Positions 23,001 through 31,200 of a stretch of 34,250 nt of DNA are shown here, piece after piece (the first letter of the stretch is position 1; each line of letters begins with the position of its first letter). The notes under the pieces are model-generated. The model was not told where the DNA came from. It did no database searches and saw only the letters and a list, made by a program, of their open reading frames with translations. The position numbers and the translations under genes are program-made. The stretch covers positions 1 to 34,250 of the forward strand of contig JABDLU010000025.1 in the NCBI GenBank assembly GCA_013002865.1, written 5' to 3'. This DNA comes from Acidimicrobiia bacterium. GTDB taxonomy: Bacteria; Actinomycetota; Acidimicrobiia; Spongiisociales; SHLN01.

Positions 23001-26000
23001 CCTGGCCGCCTTAGAAACGGCAGTGGCGCCCGACGGCCTGGATAGCACGCCACTCGGGGCTATCCCGCTCGGGGCCATCGACTTCAGCGCCGCTCCATTA
23101 GGGGCCATCGACCTGACCACGGTCAGCGTCAACGGCACCCCCTTGGGCGCGATTCCGCTCGGGGCCATCGCGATTGCCCAGACGCCGCTCGGGGCGATTC
23201 CGCTCGGTGCCATCACCCCGGATCTCGGCGCGGTCGTCGAAGACTGCTCGCTCGTTGACTGTCTGACCGGCACCTTGGGCGAAGCTGCGCTGGCAGGGGC
23301 CCTCGAGGAAGGCGCCACCCTCATCGACCTCGGTGAGTACGGCACGGCGTCGCTGGCCGACCTCGACGAAGTTCTAACGCTCGAGGCATTGTATGGGCCG
23401 GGAACACTGGGCGACGCCGGGCTCGACTTTGGCAACCTGACGCTCGGCCAGATTCTCATCTCGATGCTGCTCGACTCGGACATCCCGTGGGAAACCCTCC
23501 CGCTGGCCGATCTCGGCCTGCAGGATGTGGCGCCCAACAGCGTGGTGACCTACTCGGCAGACTTCGACCTGACGGGCGACGGCGCGGACCTGCCCGGGAC
23601 GCTGGTGGCCACGATGCCGCCGGGCTTCTTCTACCGGCCCGGTACCGCCACGGTGACAGGATCCGTGAGCGGCGCGGCGGCCCTGGATGACCCCGTCGTG
23701 ACCACCGTCGGAACCGATGAAATCCAGCTGACGTTTGCGCTCGCCTTGGACGCGGGCGAATCCTATGCCGTGTCCTGGGATGCCGTCCCCGGCTTTGAGA
23801 TCGGTTCGTTCACGACCACCGCCAACGTCGACTTCTCGTTGCCGGCCGGACTACTCAACGACGATGCGGCTATCACGGTGACGGAGGCCTTCACGGCCAA
23901 CAACGAGTTCGGGGACGCTCAGTCGATCGACGAAGACACGCTGGTGTTCTCCCATATCGCCACGCCCAACGTGCCGGACTACTTCAGCTTCGTGGCGGGT
24001 GAGGTGGGGACCCGTCATGCGGTGTTCCTGTCGCAGTTCGATGCGGACACCGACCTGGTGCTGTACCAGCCGGAGACTGAGGCCGTGTCCGAGATCCTTC
24101 CGCGGTCGGTGCCGCTGGGTGCGATCCCGATCGAGGACGACGGGGTCGACTACGCCGGGAACGACACCGAGGAGCCCGAACTCGAGCCGGACATTCCGAT
24201 CGCGGCGGCTCCGCTGGGTGCGATTTCGATCAACCGTGGAACCACTGCCGAATCGGCCGAGTCGACCCTGGCCAGCACGCCGCTCACCCCGGGGGAGCCG
24301 TTCACCATCCAGGTCAGCGGCTATCAGGGGAACGCCTCGACCAGCCCGTATGTGGTTCGGATCAAGAAAGAGCTCGACGTGGCCGTGCCGGCTTGTACGG
24401 CGGCGCTGTTCCCGCACGGGGCCGCCGCCGGCCTCAACCTGGGGTCTCTCCCCGTCGGGTTGAACACCGTCTTTCTGGTCAATGAGGAGCGCCTGGCTCA
24501 CCAGTACGGAGCGGCGGCCGCAGCAGACATCGTCGCTTCGGTCAACGCGCTGATCGCCGACGGGGCCAACGGCGTCGTCGGGGCCATCATCAACGTCGAA
24601 GATGACGCACTGGTGCAGGCCGCTTACACCGACTGGGATGCCAATCCGTGCGACCCAGAGGAAGCCAATGGCGTGGTCGGTGCGATCACCTCGATCATCG
24701 ACGCCGCCCAATCGGCGCGCCCGACGCTGGCGTATGTGAGCATCATCGGGAATGACGACATTATTCCGTTCGCCCGGTTGCGCGACCTCACGTCGATCGC
24801 CAACGAGTCCACCTACACCGAGCAGTTCACCGACGGGGCCCTCTACGGCGCTTTGGTGACCCGCCATTACCTGTCCGATGACCCGTACGGCGACCTGGAC
24901 CCGATCCCGTGGCTCGATCGGTATCTGCATGTTCCGGAGCTGGCTGTTGGCCGATTGGTGGAGGCTCCGGCCGACATCACCAGCGCCCTCGACAACTTCG
25001 TGACGTTCAACGGCCTGCTGGATCCGCAGACGGCGGCCGTCGCCGGCTACGACTTCCTCGACGACGGTTCCACCGTCGTCGCAGATCGCCTTGCCAACAT
25101 CTACGGCGTCGCCAACGTCGACAGCCTGATCGATGCGGCCGGGACGCTGGCGGTCGACACGTGGGACCTGGCTGACCTGCTCGCCTTCCTGGACCTGTCG
25201 GACGGGAACCCCGGGAGCACGACGGCGGACATCATCAGCGTCAACGCCCACTCCGATCACTACCGCCAGCTGCCATCCTTTGGCGACGCCACAGGTAATG
25301 AGAATGACCTCTTCGAGGTCAGCGACCTCGGGCCGCTGCCCCCGGACTCCCTGCTCGGCGACATCATCTTCACGATGGGCTGCCACGCCGGCCTCAGCGT
25401 GTCCGACGTTGGGGTCGCCACTGCCAACCCGCAGGACTTTGCCCAGACCTACCTGGCGCAGGGCGGGACCTACATCGGCAATAGTGGTTACGGCTACGGC
25501 GACACGGCCGGCATCGCCCTGACCGAGCGCCTGCTCGCCGAGTTCGCCGAGAACCTCGATGGAACCATGTCCATCGGGCAGGCGATGACCTTCGCCAAGC
25601 AGGAGTACTTTGCCCAGCTCGGCCAGTACCCGGTGTACGACGAGAAGGCGATGCAGCAGGTCATCTTCTACGGCCTGCCGATGTATGCGCTCGGTGCCAC
25701 ACCACCGGAGGCTCCGCCGGCTCCGTTGCCGACGGCGATCGATCCCGGGACCGGCCTGGAGGCGGCCTCGATCAGCATTGCTCCGACCTATGAGACCACC
25801 ACCACGCCGGAGGGCACGTTCCTGTCCATCGACGGGCAAACCCAGCACACCCATTACCGGCCGATCCAGCCACTCGACACCTTCGACGTGACCCAGCCGG
25901 GGTTGCTGGCGCATGGGGCGATCATTACGTCGGCGACAACAAGGGATACCGGTGGATTTGATCCGGTGTTCTTCCGGCCCAACATCACCGGCAGCGTCCA

Positions 26001-28152
26001 GGACGAGCCGGAGGCATCCACTGACGAAATCGCCACCCCGGCGTTCGGTCTGAACATCGCCACTTACAACCGGCCCGCCACGGTGCCGGGGAGCACGCCG
26101 TTCGAGCAGGCCCAGCAAGGCACCATCATTGCGGGAAGCTTCCTGTCGCCTGCCGATGGGTTGCCGGTTGGCGTGCAGCGTCAGATCGAGACCGCCGAAA
26201 TCACCGTGCTGTATGCGGACCCGCTGTTGACCACCGACTTCCTGGCGCCGCCGATCCTCAATGTTGAATCGGTGCTGATCGGCAATCAGGTGAGCTTCAC
26301 CGTCGTCACCAATGCCACCGACATTGCTCAGGCGCTGGTCCTGTATCGCAGGCAGGTCGACGCCGGCGTCTCCACGTGGGTCTCCACCACGCTGGTTCAG
26401 GACGGCACCACGGGTGTGTATACCGGCGGCGGGCCGGTCCTGAACTCCGGCATCATCGGTGACTCGGTCGACTACAAGGTGTGGCTGGTCGACACCAGCG
26501 GCAACGTGTCCACCACCGACTTCAAGAACGTCTTCTGGCAGGCCAGGGTTGTCCCGCCGCCACCCCCGCCGGCCCAGTTCAACGTTGCGATCGATGGTGA
26601 TGTGATCGGCGGCTTAACAGACCCGCTCGCCGAGATCTATGGCGCACCAGTCACCGTCGAGGTGATCGCCACCAACCCATCGATCCAATACTCCTACTCC
26701 ATCGATGGTGGGCCATTTATCCCGCTTGCGACGGTGGGCACTGGCAGCTTCTCAGTCGCCGAAGACGGCGTGAACGAAGTCGTCATCCAGGGGGGCGGCG
26801 TCACCTTCGGACCCATCCTGATAGCCATCGACCTCACGGGCCCGTCGACGCCGATCATCGACGTGCCGGCGGCCGGTCAGGTGTTTGTCCTCGGTGCCAC
26901 AGTCGATTTCGACTTCCATTGTCCGGACGCAGGGACCGGCGCCCTCGTCTGTGACGGTTCGGTCGATGGCGGCCCGTCCTTTGAAAGCGGAACTCCGATC
27001 GACACCTCGCAGCCTGGCTCGTTCCAGCTTGCGGTGCAGGGCCAGGACATCTTCGGGCGCTTTTCGCCGATAACCGTCGCGCCGTTCGAGGTGGTTGTTC
27101 CTGCCGAGAATGCCTGTGCGTTCTACTGGGCGAATCAGCCGGCGGCAGCGGCGTTGGGCTTCAACATCATCATCGGTACCGGTGACAACGACGAGCTGAC
27201 CGGCACCGGTGGTCCCGATCTCATCTTCGGGCGAGGTGGGGACGACAAGCTGTATGGCCTGGGTGGGGATGACATTCTGTGTGGCGGGGACAAGAACGAC
27301 AAGCTCTACGGAGGCACCGGAAGCGATGTGCTGGACGGTGATGCGGGTGATGATGAGTTGTTCGCCAGTGCGGGAGCTGATTTCCTATTCGGCGGGGACA
27401 AGAACGACAAGTTGTTCGGTGGATCGGGCAATGACTTCCTGTCCGGAGGAGCCGGAGAGGACAAACTTGAAGGCCAGGCCGGAGACGATGTACTCGACGG
27501 TGGGGCCGATAAGGACGAGCTGAAGGGTCAGAACGGCAACGACACCCTCCGGGGTGATGATGGTGATGACAAGCTCGACGGCGGAAACGGCGACGATGTA
27601 CTCGACGGTGGGGCCGGCAAGGATGAGTTGAAGGGTGAGGACGGCAACGACATCCTGCGGGGTGGTGACGGCGACGACAACCTCGAGGGCAAAGAGGGCA
27701 ACGACATCCTCGAGGGTGGCGCCGGCGAGGACGACCTCAAGGGCGAAGACGGCGACGACATCCTTCGAGGTGGCGACGGCGACGACAAGCTCGAAGGTAA
27801 AGAGGGCAAAGACATTCTCGAGGGTGGCGCCGGAGACGACGAGCTCAAGGGCGGCAAGCAGGACGACATCCTTCGTGGCGGGTCGGGAGCCGACAAGCTC
27901 GACGGCGAAGACGGTGCTGACCACCTGGACGGCGGATCTGGAAACGACGAGCTCAAGGGCGGTGACGGGGATGACATCCTGTCCGGCGGGATCGGCGACG
28001 ACAAGCTCGACGGCGAGGACGACGACGATACGCTCAAGGGTGGAGTCGGCAACGACGAGCTCGACGGCGGGTCGGACGACGACAATGGAGACGGTGGTCC
28101 CGGCTTCGACAAGTGCAAGGACCTCGAACTAGCTGTGAGCTGCGAGGACTGA
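17053..28152 (+). CDS. Giant secreted multidomain protein: LamG, beta-helix/lectin, PLGAI repeats, C25-like protease, RTX
   Basis: A 3699-residue protein. Domains in order: signal peptide 1-39 (hydrophobic VSIASVVALVVSLLV, ending ATAA); LamG-type jelly roll about 45-256; thrombospondin-C-like domain 257-477 (WRVSADGTRVSQ, DYLQLDWRRGTQ); discoidin-like sandwich about 478-646; right-handed beta-helix about 650-1290 with recurrent GGGIY; L-type lectin-like domain about 1300-1533 inserted before the DQRGVVRP and CDIGAYE end of a choice-of-anchor Q-like module; PLGAI repeats 1607-2054; a DUF11-like sandwich about 2157-2261; a PPC-like domain about 2283-2444; a gingipain C25-like domain about 2471-2881 with VNAHSDH (His2733 and His2736) and Cys2777 in FTMGCHAG; beta-sandwich repeats; RTX nonapeptides 3375-3689. 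It should be extracellular, bind calcium and carbohydrate, and perhaps cleave protein. No LPXTG motif or C-terminal membrane anchor is present. The GTG start follows GGGGAGG. Confidence 0.9.
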   Translation: MVWIGTKHRGVSIASVVALVVSLLVAPPSPLSDTPATAAVVTDPIGHWTFDEATAGTGTGTVVDSSGGGNDGTINGGALYVPGVVGTGALSFDGIDDYVDVGVIPDLDLTGGSYTIAFWVKQDASQLGRIVNMDDGDSTPYAGYSVFASGNMRVTHSNGGPNDFNVPSPFGVWSHTAVTYDSAALPDPELTLWIDGVNSGSISVPGGDLTTDGDDPLWFGGIPCCASQLFEGLVDDIRIYDVALSAGDINELATAPGLNAWTSEGYAAAQNLAGDWRVSADGTRVSQVSEASAAVFFGAVDAVGSHRVSIRGLGDNDFLGFVLGYQPGDVTNSSSDATYSDGADYLQLDWRRGTQQNPSFSDTCNPGGTTPTQQPGLTLSHIRGTPTLDELIGRVELADCPGEYGTVDVLATGNTLGAAGWVSNQFYDFEFEFDGTHLKVWVDGTLEFGLDVPGPITGELGFLSRSQAVEFVVHREILPDSYDMPGGDGTDQGGTYDYLDDTYPQLSEAVPLSGGLGDLSDGFIASENFNVDLLGAPPSYEPYVGWWTQSPTISFNFASPVDIGTIRVWVDDTNGDGQVRTPAAIDVTAGGETRSFSVIDPPGDAPFPVDLPVGGLPASSTVDVTITPQLVGGGGWLFVSEVEFFAPHSIQALVNAASPGDTIVLESLPLFPPPPGSDPEIYNETVYINKNLTIEGSGVTIDGTGLGADLVDGASVITVAPGAAVTLRDLTITGGSAVEGGGVFNAGNLTLDGVVVDGNSATSGGGIYNDFGSITLSNSSSVTGNDAQTGAGIYSENNVCSFQVCTVIVTGSTISGNIASGDGGGIYVVTDELQLTNSTVSGNAAGGDGGGIYGTGDSYVFITGSSVTDNTAARGGGAYLDVDLVDLDDATFRDNEATAGGGGGLYLASVTDTVNIADSTFGGSDFGNSATGVGGGLYALSGTTVITDTDFVENDSANGGGIYAQNGAITLQGVHLLDNTATALGGGMWADGADAVIESSVGRQGLISQNQAAQGGGVFVRNADLTLTDATVSQNSAGSGGGINVACISCTAAATITNANVLNNNGNIGGGLRIQDNVALALDSTVVSGNTASSGGAGLYFTGPGGLVDSSTFTSNVTTGALGTGGGVYAGGDLIIDSTTIGPGNQANDGAGLYVAAGGSVDIANSTVTGNTATASGGGIYTDSTLVLNFVTIAENSADTGGGVYGTGAPVSIFNTIAAGNSATTSPDCFNTANPATTAGFNFLGDPSGCGNYTPGNNGNLPPGSTVDLQPLADNGGPTLTHALGAGSDAIDAANDAGTAVSFNGFSAPLPAPLTFNGGANGAAIINEAGQDVLRTHVPNFVSGSAFLSDPLPITRSFSSAFEFQIEPLTLFPAGTGQPGDGFTFIVADSPTFLGGPAGRMGIGAGIGDSSNQELVAVEFDIFGADRVGIHEGADMVVDQTSPDVSRAVTEVFPGQQLQDNTSWYAWVDYDAETNLLEVRLAQVNTRPVDAFLSYTVDIADQVGSPYGYFGFTGASGAATANFDILNWSLATGLCPSVDQRGVVRPQGSGCDIGAYEADAVPPDVANFTYDVTPSTSEVGVAEVPIIDIPIEAIVGGGGTGEYEASPLGAIPLGAIPLGAIDLDASPLGAIPLGAIPLGAINVEANPLGAITLSSVPLGAIGGWEAILQGTVYEGVPLQNVTLGDVLSLSPAPAGLSDIDLNDIGLEASPLGAISLPSVALGDEPLIGIDPTLCDDPAVTGCDVAPAGAGPEDPSLFELEIAGAPLGAIPLGAIPLGAIDLASTPLGAIPLGAIPLAAIPLGAIPLGAIPLGAIDLLGAPLGAIPLGAIPLGAIPLGAIPLGAIPLGAIPLDDPGGVGDWACSQLVAPLDCGTLLVPLSGSLADLVTAIEAAGGTVATTPLGAIPLGAIPLGAIPLGAIPLGAIPLGAIGLNSTDLAASPLGAIPLGAIDVDGTSGCALLASPYACGDAGFGTITDSSSLADYLAALETAVAPDGLDSTPLGAIPLGAIDFSAAPLGAIDLTTVSVNGTPLGAIPLGAIAIAQTPLGAIPLGAITPDLGAVVEDCSLVDCLTGTLGEAALAGALEEGATLIDLGEYGTASLADLDEVLTLEALYGPGTLGDAGLDFGNLTLGQILISMLLDSDIPWETLPLADLGLQDVAPNSVVTYSADFDLTGDGADLPGTLVATMPPGFFYRPGTATVTGSVSGAAALDDPVVTTVGTDEIQLTFALALDAGESYAVSWDAVPGFEIGSFTTTANVDFSLPAGLLNDDAAITVTEAFTANNEFGDAQSIDEDTLVFSHIATPNVPDYFSFVAGEVGTRHAVFLSQFDADTDLVLYQPETEAVSEILPRSVPLGAIPIEDDGVDYAGNDTEEPELEPDIPIAAAPLGAISINRGTTAESAESTLASTPLTPGEPFTIQVSGYQGNASTSPYVVRIKKELDVAVPACTAALFPHGAAAGLNLGSLPVGLNTVFLVNEERLAHQYGAAAAADIVASVNALIADGANGVVGAIINVEDDALVQAAYTDWDANPCDPEEANGVVGAITSIIDAAQSARPTLAYVSIIGNDDIIPFARLRDLTSIANESTYTEQFTDGALYGALVTRHYLSDDPYGDLDPIPWLDRYLHVPELAVGRLVEAPADITSALDNFVTFNGLLDPQTAAVAGYDFLDDGSTVVADRLANIYGVANVDSLIDAAGTLAVDTWDLADLLAFLDLSDGNPGSTTADIISVNAHSDHYRQLPSFGDATGNENDLFEVSDLGPLPPDSLLGDIIFTMGCHAGLSVSDVGVATANPQDFAQTYLAQGGTYIGNSGYGYGDTAGIALTERLLAEFAENLDGTMSIGQAMTFAKQEYFAQLGQYPVYDEKAMQQVIFYGLPMYALGATPPEAPPAPLPTAIDPGTGLEAASISIAPTYETTTTPEGTFLSIDGQTQHTHYRPIQPLDTFDVTQPGLLAHGAIITSATTRDTGGFDPVFFRPNITGSVQDEPEASTDEIATPAFGLNIATYNRPATVPGSTPFEQAQQGTIIAGSFLSPADGLPVGVQRQIETAEITVLYADPLLTTDFLAPPILNVESVLIGNQVSFTVVTNATDIAQALVLYRRQVDAGVSTWVSTTLVQDGTTGVYTGGGPVLNSGIIGDSVDYKVWLVDTSGNVSTTDFKNVFWQARVVPPPPPPAQFNVAIDGDVIGGLTDPLAEIYGAPVTVEVIATNPSIQYSYSIDGGPFIPLATVGTGSFSVAEDGVNEVVIQGGGVTFGPILIAIDLTGPSTPIIDVPAAGQVFVLGATVDFDFHCPDAGTGALVCDGSVDGGPSFESGTPIDTSQPGSFQLAVQGQDIFGRFSPITVAPFEVVVPAENACAFYWANQPAAAALGFNIIIGTGDNDELTGTGGPDLIFGRGGDDKLYGLGGDDILCGGDKNDKLYGGTGSDVLDGDAGDDELFASAGADFLFGGDKNDKLFGGSGNDFLSGGAGEDKLEGQAGDDVLDGGADKDELKGQNGNDTLRGDDGDDKLDGGNGDDVLDGGAGKDELKGEDGNDILRGGDGDDNLEGKEGNDILEGGAGEDDLKGEDGDDILRGGDGDDKLEGKEGKDILEGGAGDDELKGGKQDDILRGGSGADKLDGEDGADHLDGGSGNDELKGGDGDDILSGGIGDDKLDGEDDDDTLKGGVGNDELDGGSDDDNGDGGPGFDKCKDLELAVSCED
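21871..23214 (+). repeat. PLGAI pentapeptide repeat block within the giant protein
   Basis: I count 38 exact PLGAI pentads in residues 1607-2054, in runs of one to six. They are broken by pentads such as DLDAS, NVEAN and TLSSV that keep the register and a Leu/Val at position 2, and by non-repeat inserts with paired cysteines. Two more copies occur at 24112-24126 and 24211-24225. Codons for each residue vary (CTC/CTG/CTT, GGG/GGT/GGC, GCG/GCC/GCT, ATT/ATC), so the protein sequence is conserved beyond recent DNA duplication. The 5-residue period with a central Leu recalls pentapeptide-repeat beta-helices, but the consensus is not canonical. Confidence 0.9.
27175..28119 (+). repeat. RTX (hemolysin-type calcium-binding) nonapeptide repeats
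   Basis: 35 consecutive 9-residue units can be aligned without a gap (GGxGxDxLx, for example GGDGDDKLE and GGAGEDDLK), residues 3375-3689. They are followed by only 10 C-terminal residues with a cysteine. Such repeats form calcium-bound parallel beta-rolls. The unit pattern shows a higher order of two to three units in the second half. Confidence 0.93.
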
Positions 28153-28192
28153 CGCCGACCGGGTGACGTCCCCGCGACATCGTCGACTCCCG

Positions 28193-28198
28193 TAGTGT
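28193..28198 (+). promoter_or_regulatory. -10 box TAGTGT for cyclase copy 2
   Basis: TAGTGT lies in the 67-nt gap after the giant gene, 21 nt before the ATG of the cyclase gene, and is identical to the -10 of the giant gene. No clear -35 is visible. Confidence 0.35.
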
Positions 28199-28217
28199 GG
28201 GCCCCAGCAAGGGGCCC
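28199..28217 (+). promoter_or_regulatory. GC-rich hairpin directly before the ATG of cyclase copy 2
   Basis: GGGCCCC (28199-28205), a 5-nt loop AGCAA, and GGGGCCC (28211-28217) form a perfect 7-bp stem that ends 2 nt before the ATG and covers the only Shine-Dalgarno-like sequence (AAGGGG). No T-tract follows, so it is not a typical intrinsic terminator. Translational control is plausible. Confidence 0.55.
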
Positions 28218-28219
28218 GC

Positions 28220-31200
28220 ATGGCAATAGAGACACCGGACAAATTGAGCCTGGCGCGGTACGTACCGCGCGTCAGCGCGGAGTGGGGTCTGCGCACCTCC
28301 GAGCTGTGGCGCGAGATCGATGGGACGCTGTGCTACATCGATATCTCCGGGTTCACGGCCCTGTCGGAGAAGCTCGCCCGCCGGGGGAGGATCGGGGCCG
28401 AGGAGCTCACCGAAGTCCTGAACCACGTCTTCGGGAACATGCTCAGCGTTGCCTACGACCGTGGCGGCAGCCTGCTCAAGTTCGGCGGTGACGCCCTGCT
28501 GCTCATGTTCACGGGCAGCCACCACGCCACCCAGGCCGCCAGCGCCGCCGTCGAAATGCAGGGGGTGCTTCGAGAAGCCCGCAGCTACGAAACATCGGCG
28601 GGCCGCCTGTCCCTCAAGATGTCGGTCGGGCTCCACAGCGGCACCGTCCATCTGTTCCGGGTGGGCGAATCTCACAAAGAGCTGATCCTGACCGGCCCGG
28701 CTGCCTCGATGACCACCGAGATGGAGGAAACCGCCGTGGCGGGGGAGATCCTCATCAGCTCCGCGACCCGCGCCGCCGCGTCCGCCAACGGCTTGAAGCC
28801 CAAGGAACACGGCTGGCTCCTCAACTGGCGCAAGGGGCGCATCGAGTGTTGCGGGTGGAGCCCGCGCGCCAGTCTGGCTCCGGAGGCGATCGCCGAGGGC
28901 ATGCCGGTTGCGCTGCGCTCGTTCTTGTCCCACGGCGCCGCCGAGCCAGAGCACCACATCGCCACCGTCGGGTTCATCAAGTTCACCGGGGTCGATGCCC
29001 TGATGGATGACGGGGGGCCGGATGCGGTGGCGGCGGCCCTCGACGAACTGGTTCGCACCGTCCAACAGGCCGCCGACGAAGAAGGTGTCACGTTCCTTGC
29101 GAGCGACATCGACGAAGATGGCGGCAAAATCATCCTCGTCGCCGGCGTTCCGAGCGTTCAGGAGGACGATGAGGGACGGATGCTGCGAGCCGCCCGGCGC
29201 ATCATCGACGCGGCCGGTACGTTGCCGGTGCGCATCGGAATCAACCAGGGGCACGTCTTCGTCGGTGAGATCGGCACAGATTTCCGGGCGACCTACACGA
29301 TCATGGGTGACACGGTGAACCTGGCCGCCCGGCTCATGGCGGCGGCATCTCCCGGGCAGATCTACGCCAGCCCGACCGCCCTCGACAAGTCGCTGACGCT
29401 GTTCGAAACCACGCCGCTCGAGCCGTTCCACGTGAAAGGGAAGGAACACCCGGTCCAGGCCTACGCCGTCGGTGCCGAGACGGGCAGCCGACCCTCCCGC
29501 ACAGGCGGCGACCTGCCATTTGCGGGGCGGAGCGACGAGCTGGCCGCCGTCCGCCGGTTGATCGACGACCTGTTCGCAGGGAAGGGCGCGGCCGTCGCCG
29601 TCGTCGGCGAGCGCGGTATCGGCAAGAGCCGGTTCGTCGACGAGATCTTGCCGGCTCTCCAGGAAGCCGAACACGTCGATATCCGTGCCGAGCCGTACGG
29701 GATCGGCACCCCCTACCGGGCGTTGCGCGATCCGGTCCGGCGCCTGCTGAACATCGACCGAGGAGCGCCGCCGGCGATGGCGCAGGCATTGCAGGACGCG
29801 CTTGCGCGGGTGGCTCCCGAGCATGCCCCCTTAGCTCCGCTCGTGGCCGACGTCGCCATGATCGAGATGGCGGCCACTCCCGAAGTCGAACAGATCGACC
29901 CGCGATTTCGCCAGGACCGCACCGCCGATCTGCTCATCGAGCTGATCGAAGCCCTTCACCCCGGGCCGGTGTTCTTCGAAGTTGAGGACGGCCACTACAT
30001 GGACGAGGCCTCATCGCACATCATGGAGCGGATCTCCCAGGCCACCGCCGACCATCCGTGGCTGGTGCTGACGACCCGGCGCAACACGCCCGATGGATTC
30101 GATCCCGGCATGGAGCAGGTTTCGCTTGGTCCGCTGAGCGACGCCGAGTCCCGCCAGCTGGTGATCGCCGCCACCGAGGGGGCACCGCTGCGGCCGCACG
30201 ACATCGACGTCATCGTGCAGCGGGGCGGCGGCTTGCCCCTCTTTCTGGAGGAGATCATCGGCGCCGTGCGCAAGGCGGGCGGCGTCGACTCGCTGCCCGA
30301 CTCGCTCGATGCCGTTGTGAGCGCCCAGATCGACGCCCTGCCCCCGCTCGCCAGGCGCTTGCTACGGTTCTCGAGCGTCCTCGGCCGGAGCTTTCGCATC
30401 TCGGTTCTCAACCGACTCCTGGAGAATGAAGGCATCCGCCTCGACGCCGCCACCCGCCGCGAACTGAGCGGCCTCCTCGACTCCGACGGGCGGGACCGCC
30501 TCCGCTTCCGCCACGCGTTGATCCGAGACGTGGCCTACCGAGGGCTGTCGTTCAAGCGTCGGAGGGACCTGCATCTCCAGGCCGGCGAGATCGCCGAGCA
30601 GGCCGCCGGCGACCATCCGGAGGGGGCCGCCGACGTGCTGGCCCTGCATTTCTCGCTGGGACAGGACTACGAGCGGGCCTGGCGCTACTCGCTGATGGCT
30701 GCAGACCAGGCCCGGGACGCCTACGCCAACGTCGATGCGGCCGCCCACTACCAGCGGGCCTTGGAAGCCGCCCGCCGCTTGCCCGACGTGACCGATCGGG
30801 GGCGGGCAGATGCCTGGATCGCCCTGGGGGATGTGCGCGAACGGGCTGGGCTGTTCGACGAGGCGCTCACCGCCTATCGGAAGGCGACGAAACTCATCGG
30901 AACCGACCCGGTCGACCGTGCCGCCCTCTCCGAGAAGCGAGCCCGGGTACGGGAGCGAGCCGGCCAGTACGGGCTGGCGTTGCGGGAGATCACCAGCGGC
31001 TACCGCGCCACCAAGGCGGTCGACACCGGCGAAGCCGCCCGCGTGCGCAGCCGCCTACTGGCGTTTGCGGCCTCGGTGCGGCAGGGCCAGCAGAAGCCGC
31101 TTCTGGCCATCAAGGCCGCCCTCGACGCCGTCGATGAGGCGACGGCGGCCGGTGAAAAGGCCGCGCTAGCCCGCGCCTACTCGGTTCTCGACCTGTGCTA

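Noticed and set aside
23851-26118. 755-codon open frame on the minus strand
   Set aside because: Antisense to the giant gene in its C25-like region, with low-complexity Val/Gly/Arg/Asp composition typical of reverse-strand GC-rich frames.
27175-28119. CRISPR-like or satellite DNA reading of the repeats
   Set aside because: Units are 27 bp without spacers, in frame, and translate to RTX nonapeptides.
28120-28152. LPXTG or membrane anchor at the C-terminus of the giant protein
   Set aside because: The last residues (DLELAVSCED) contain neither a sorting motif nor a hydrophobic segment.
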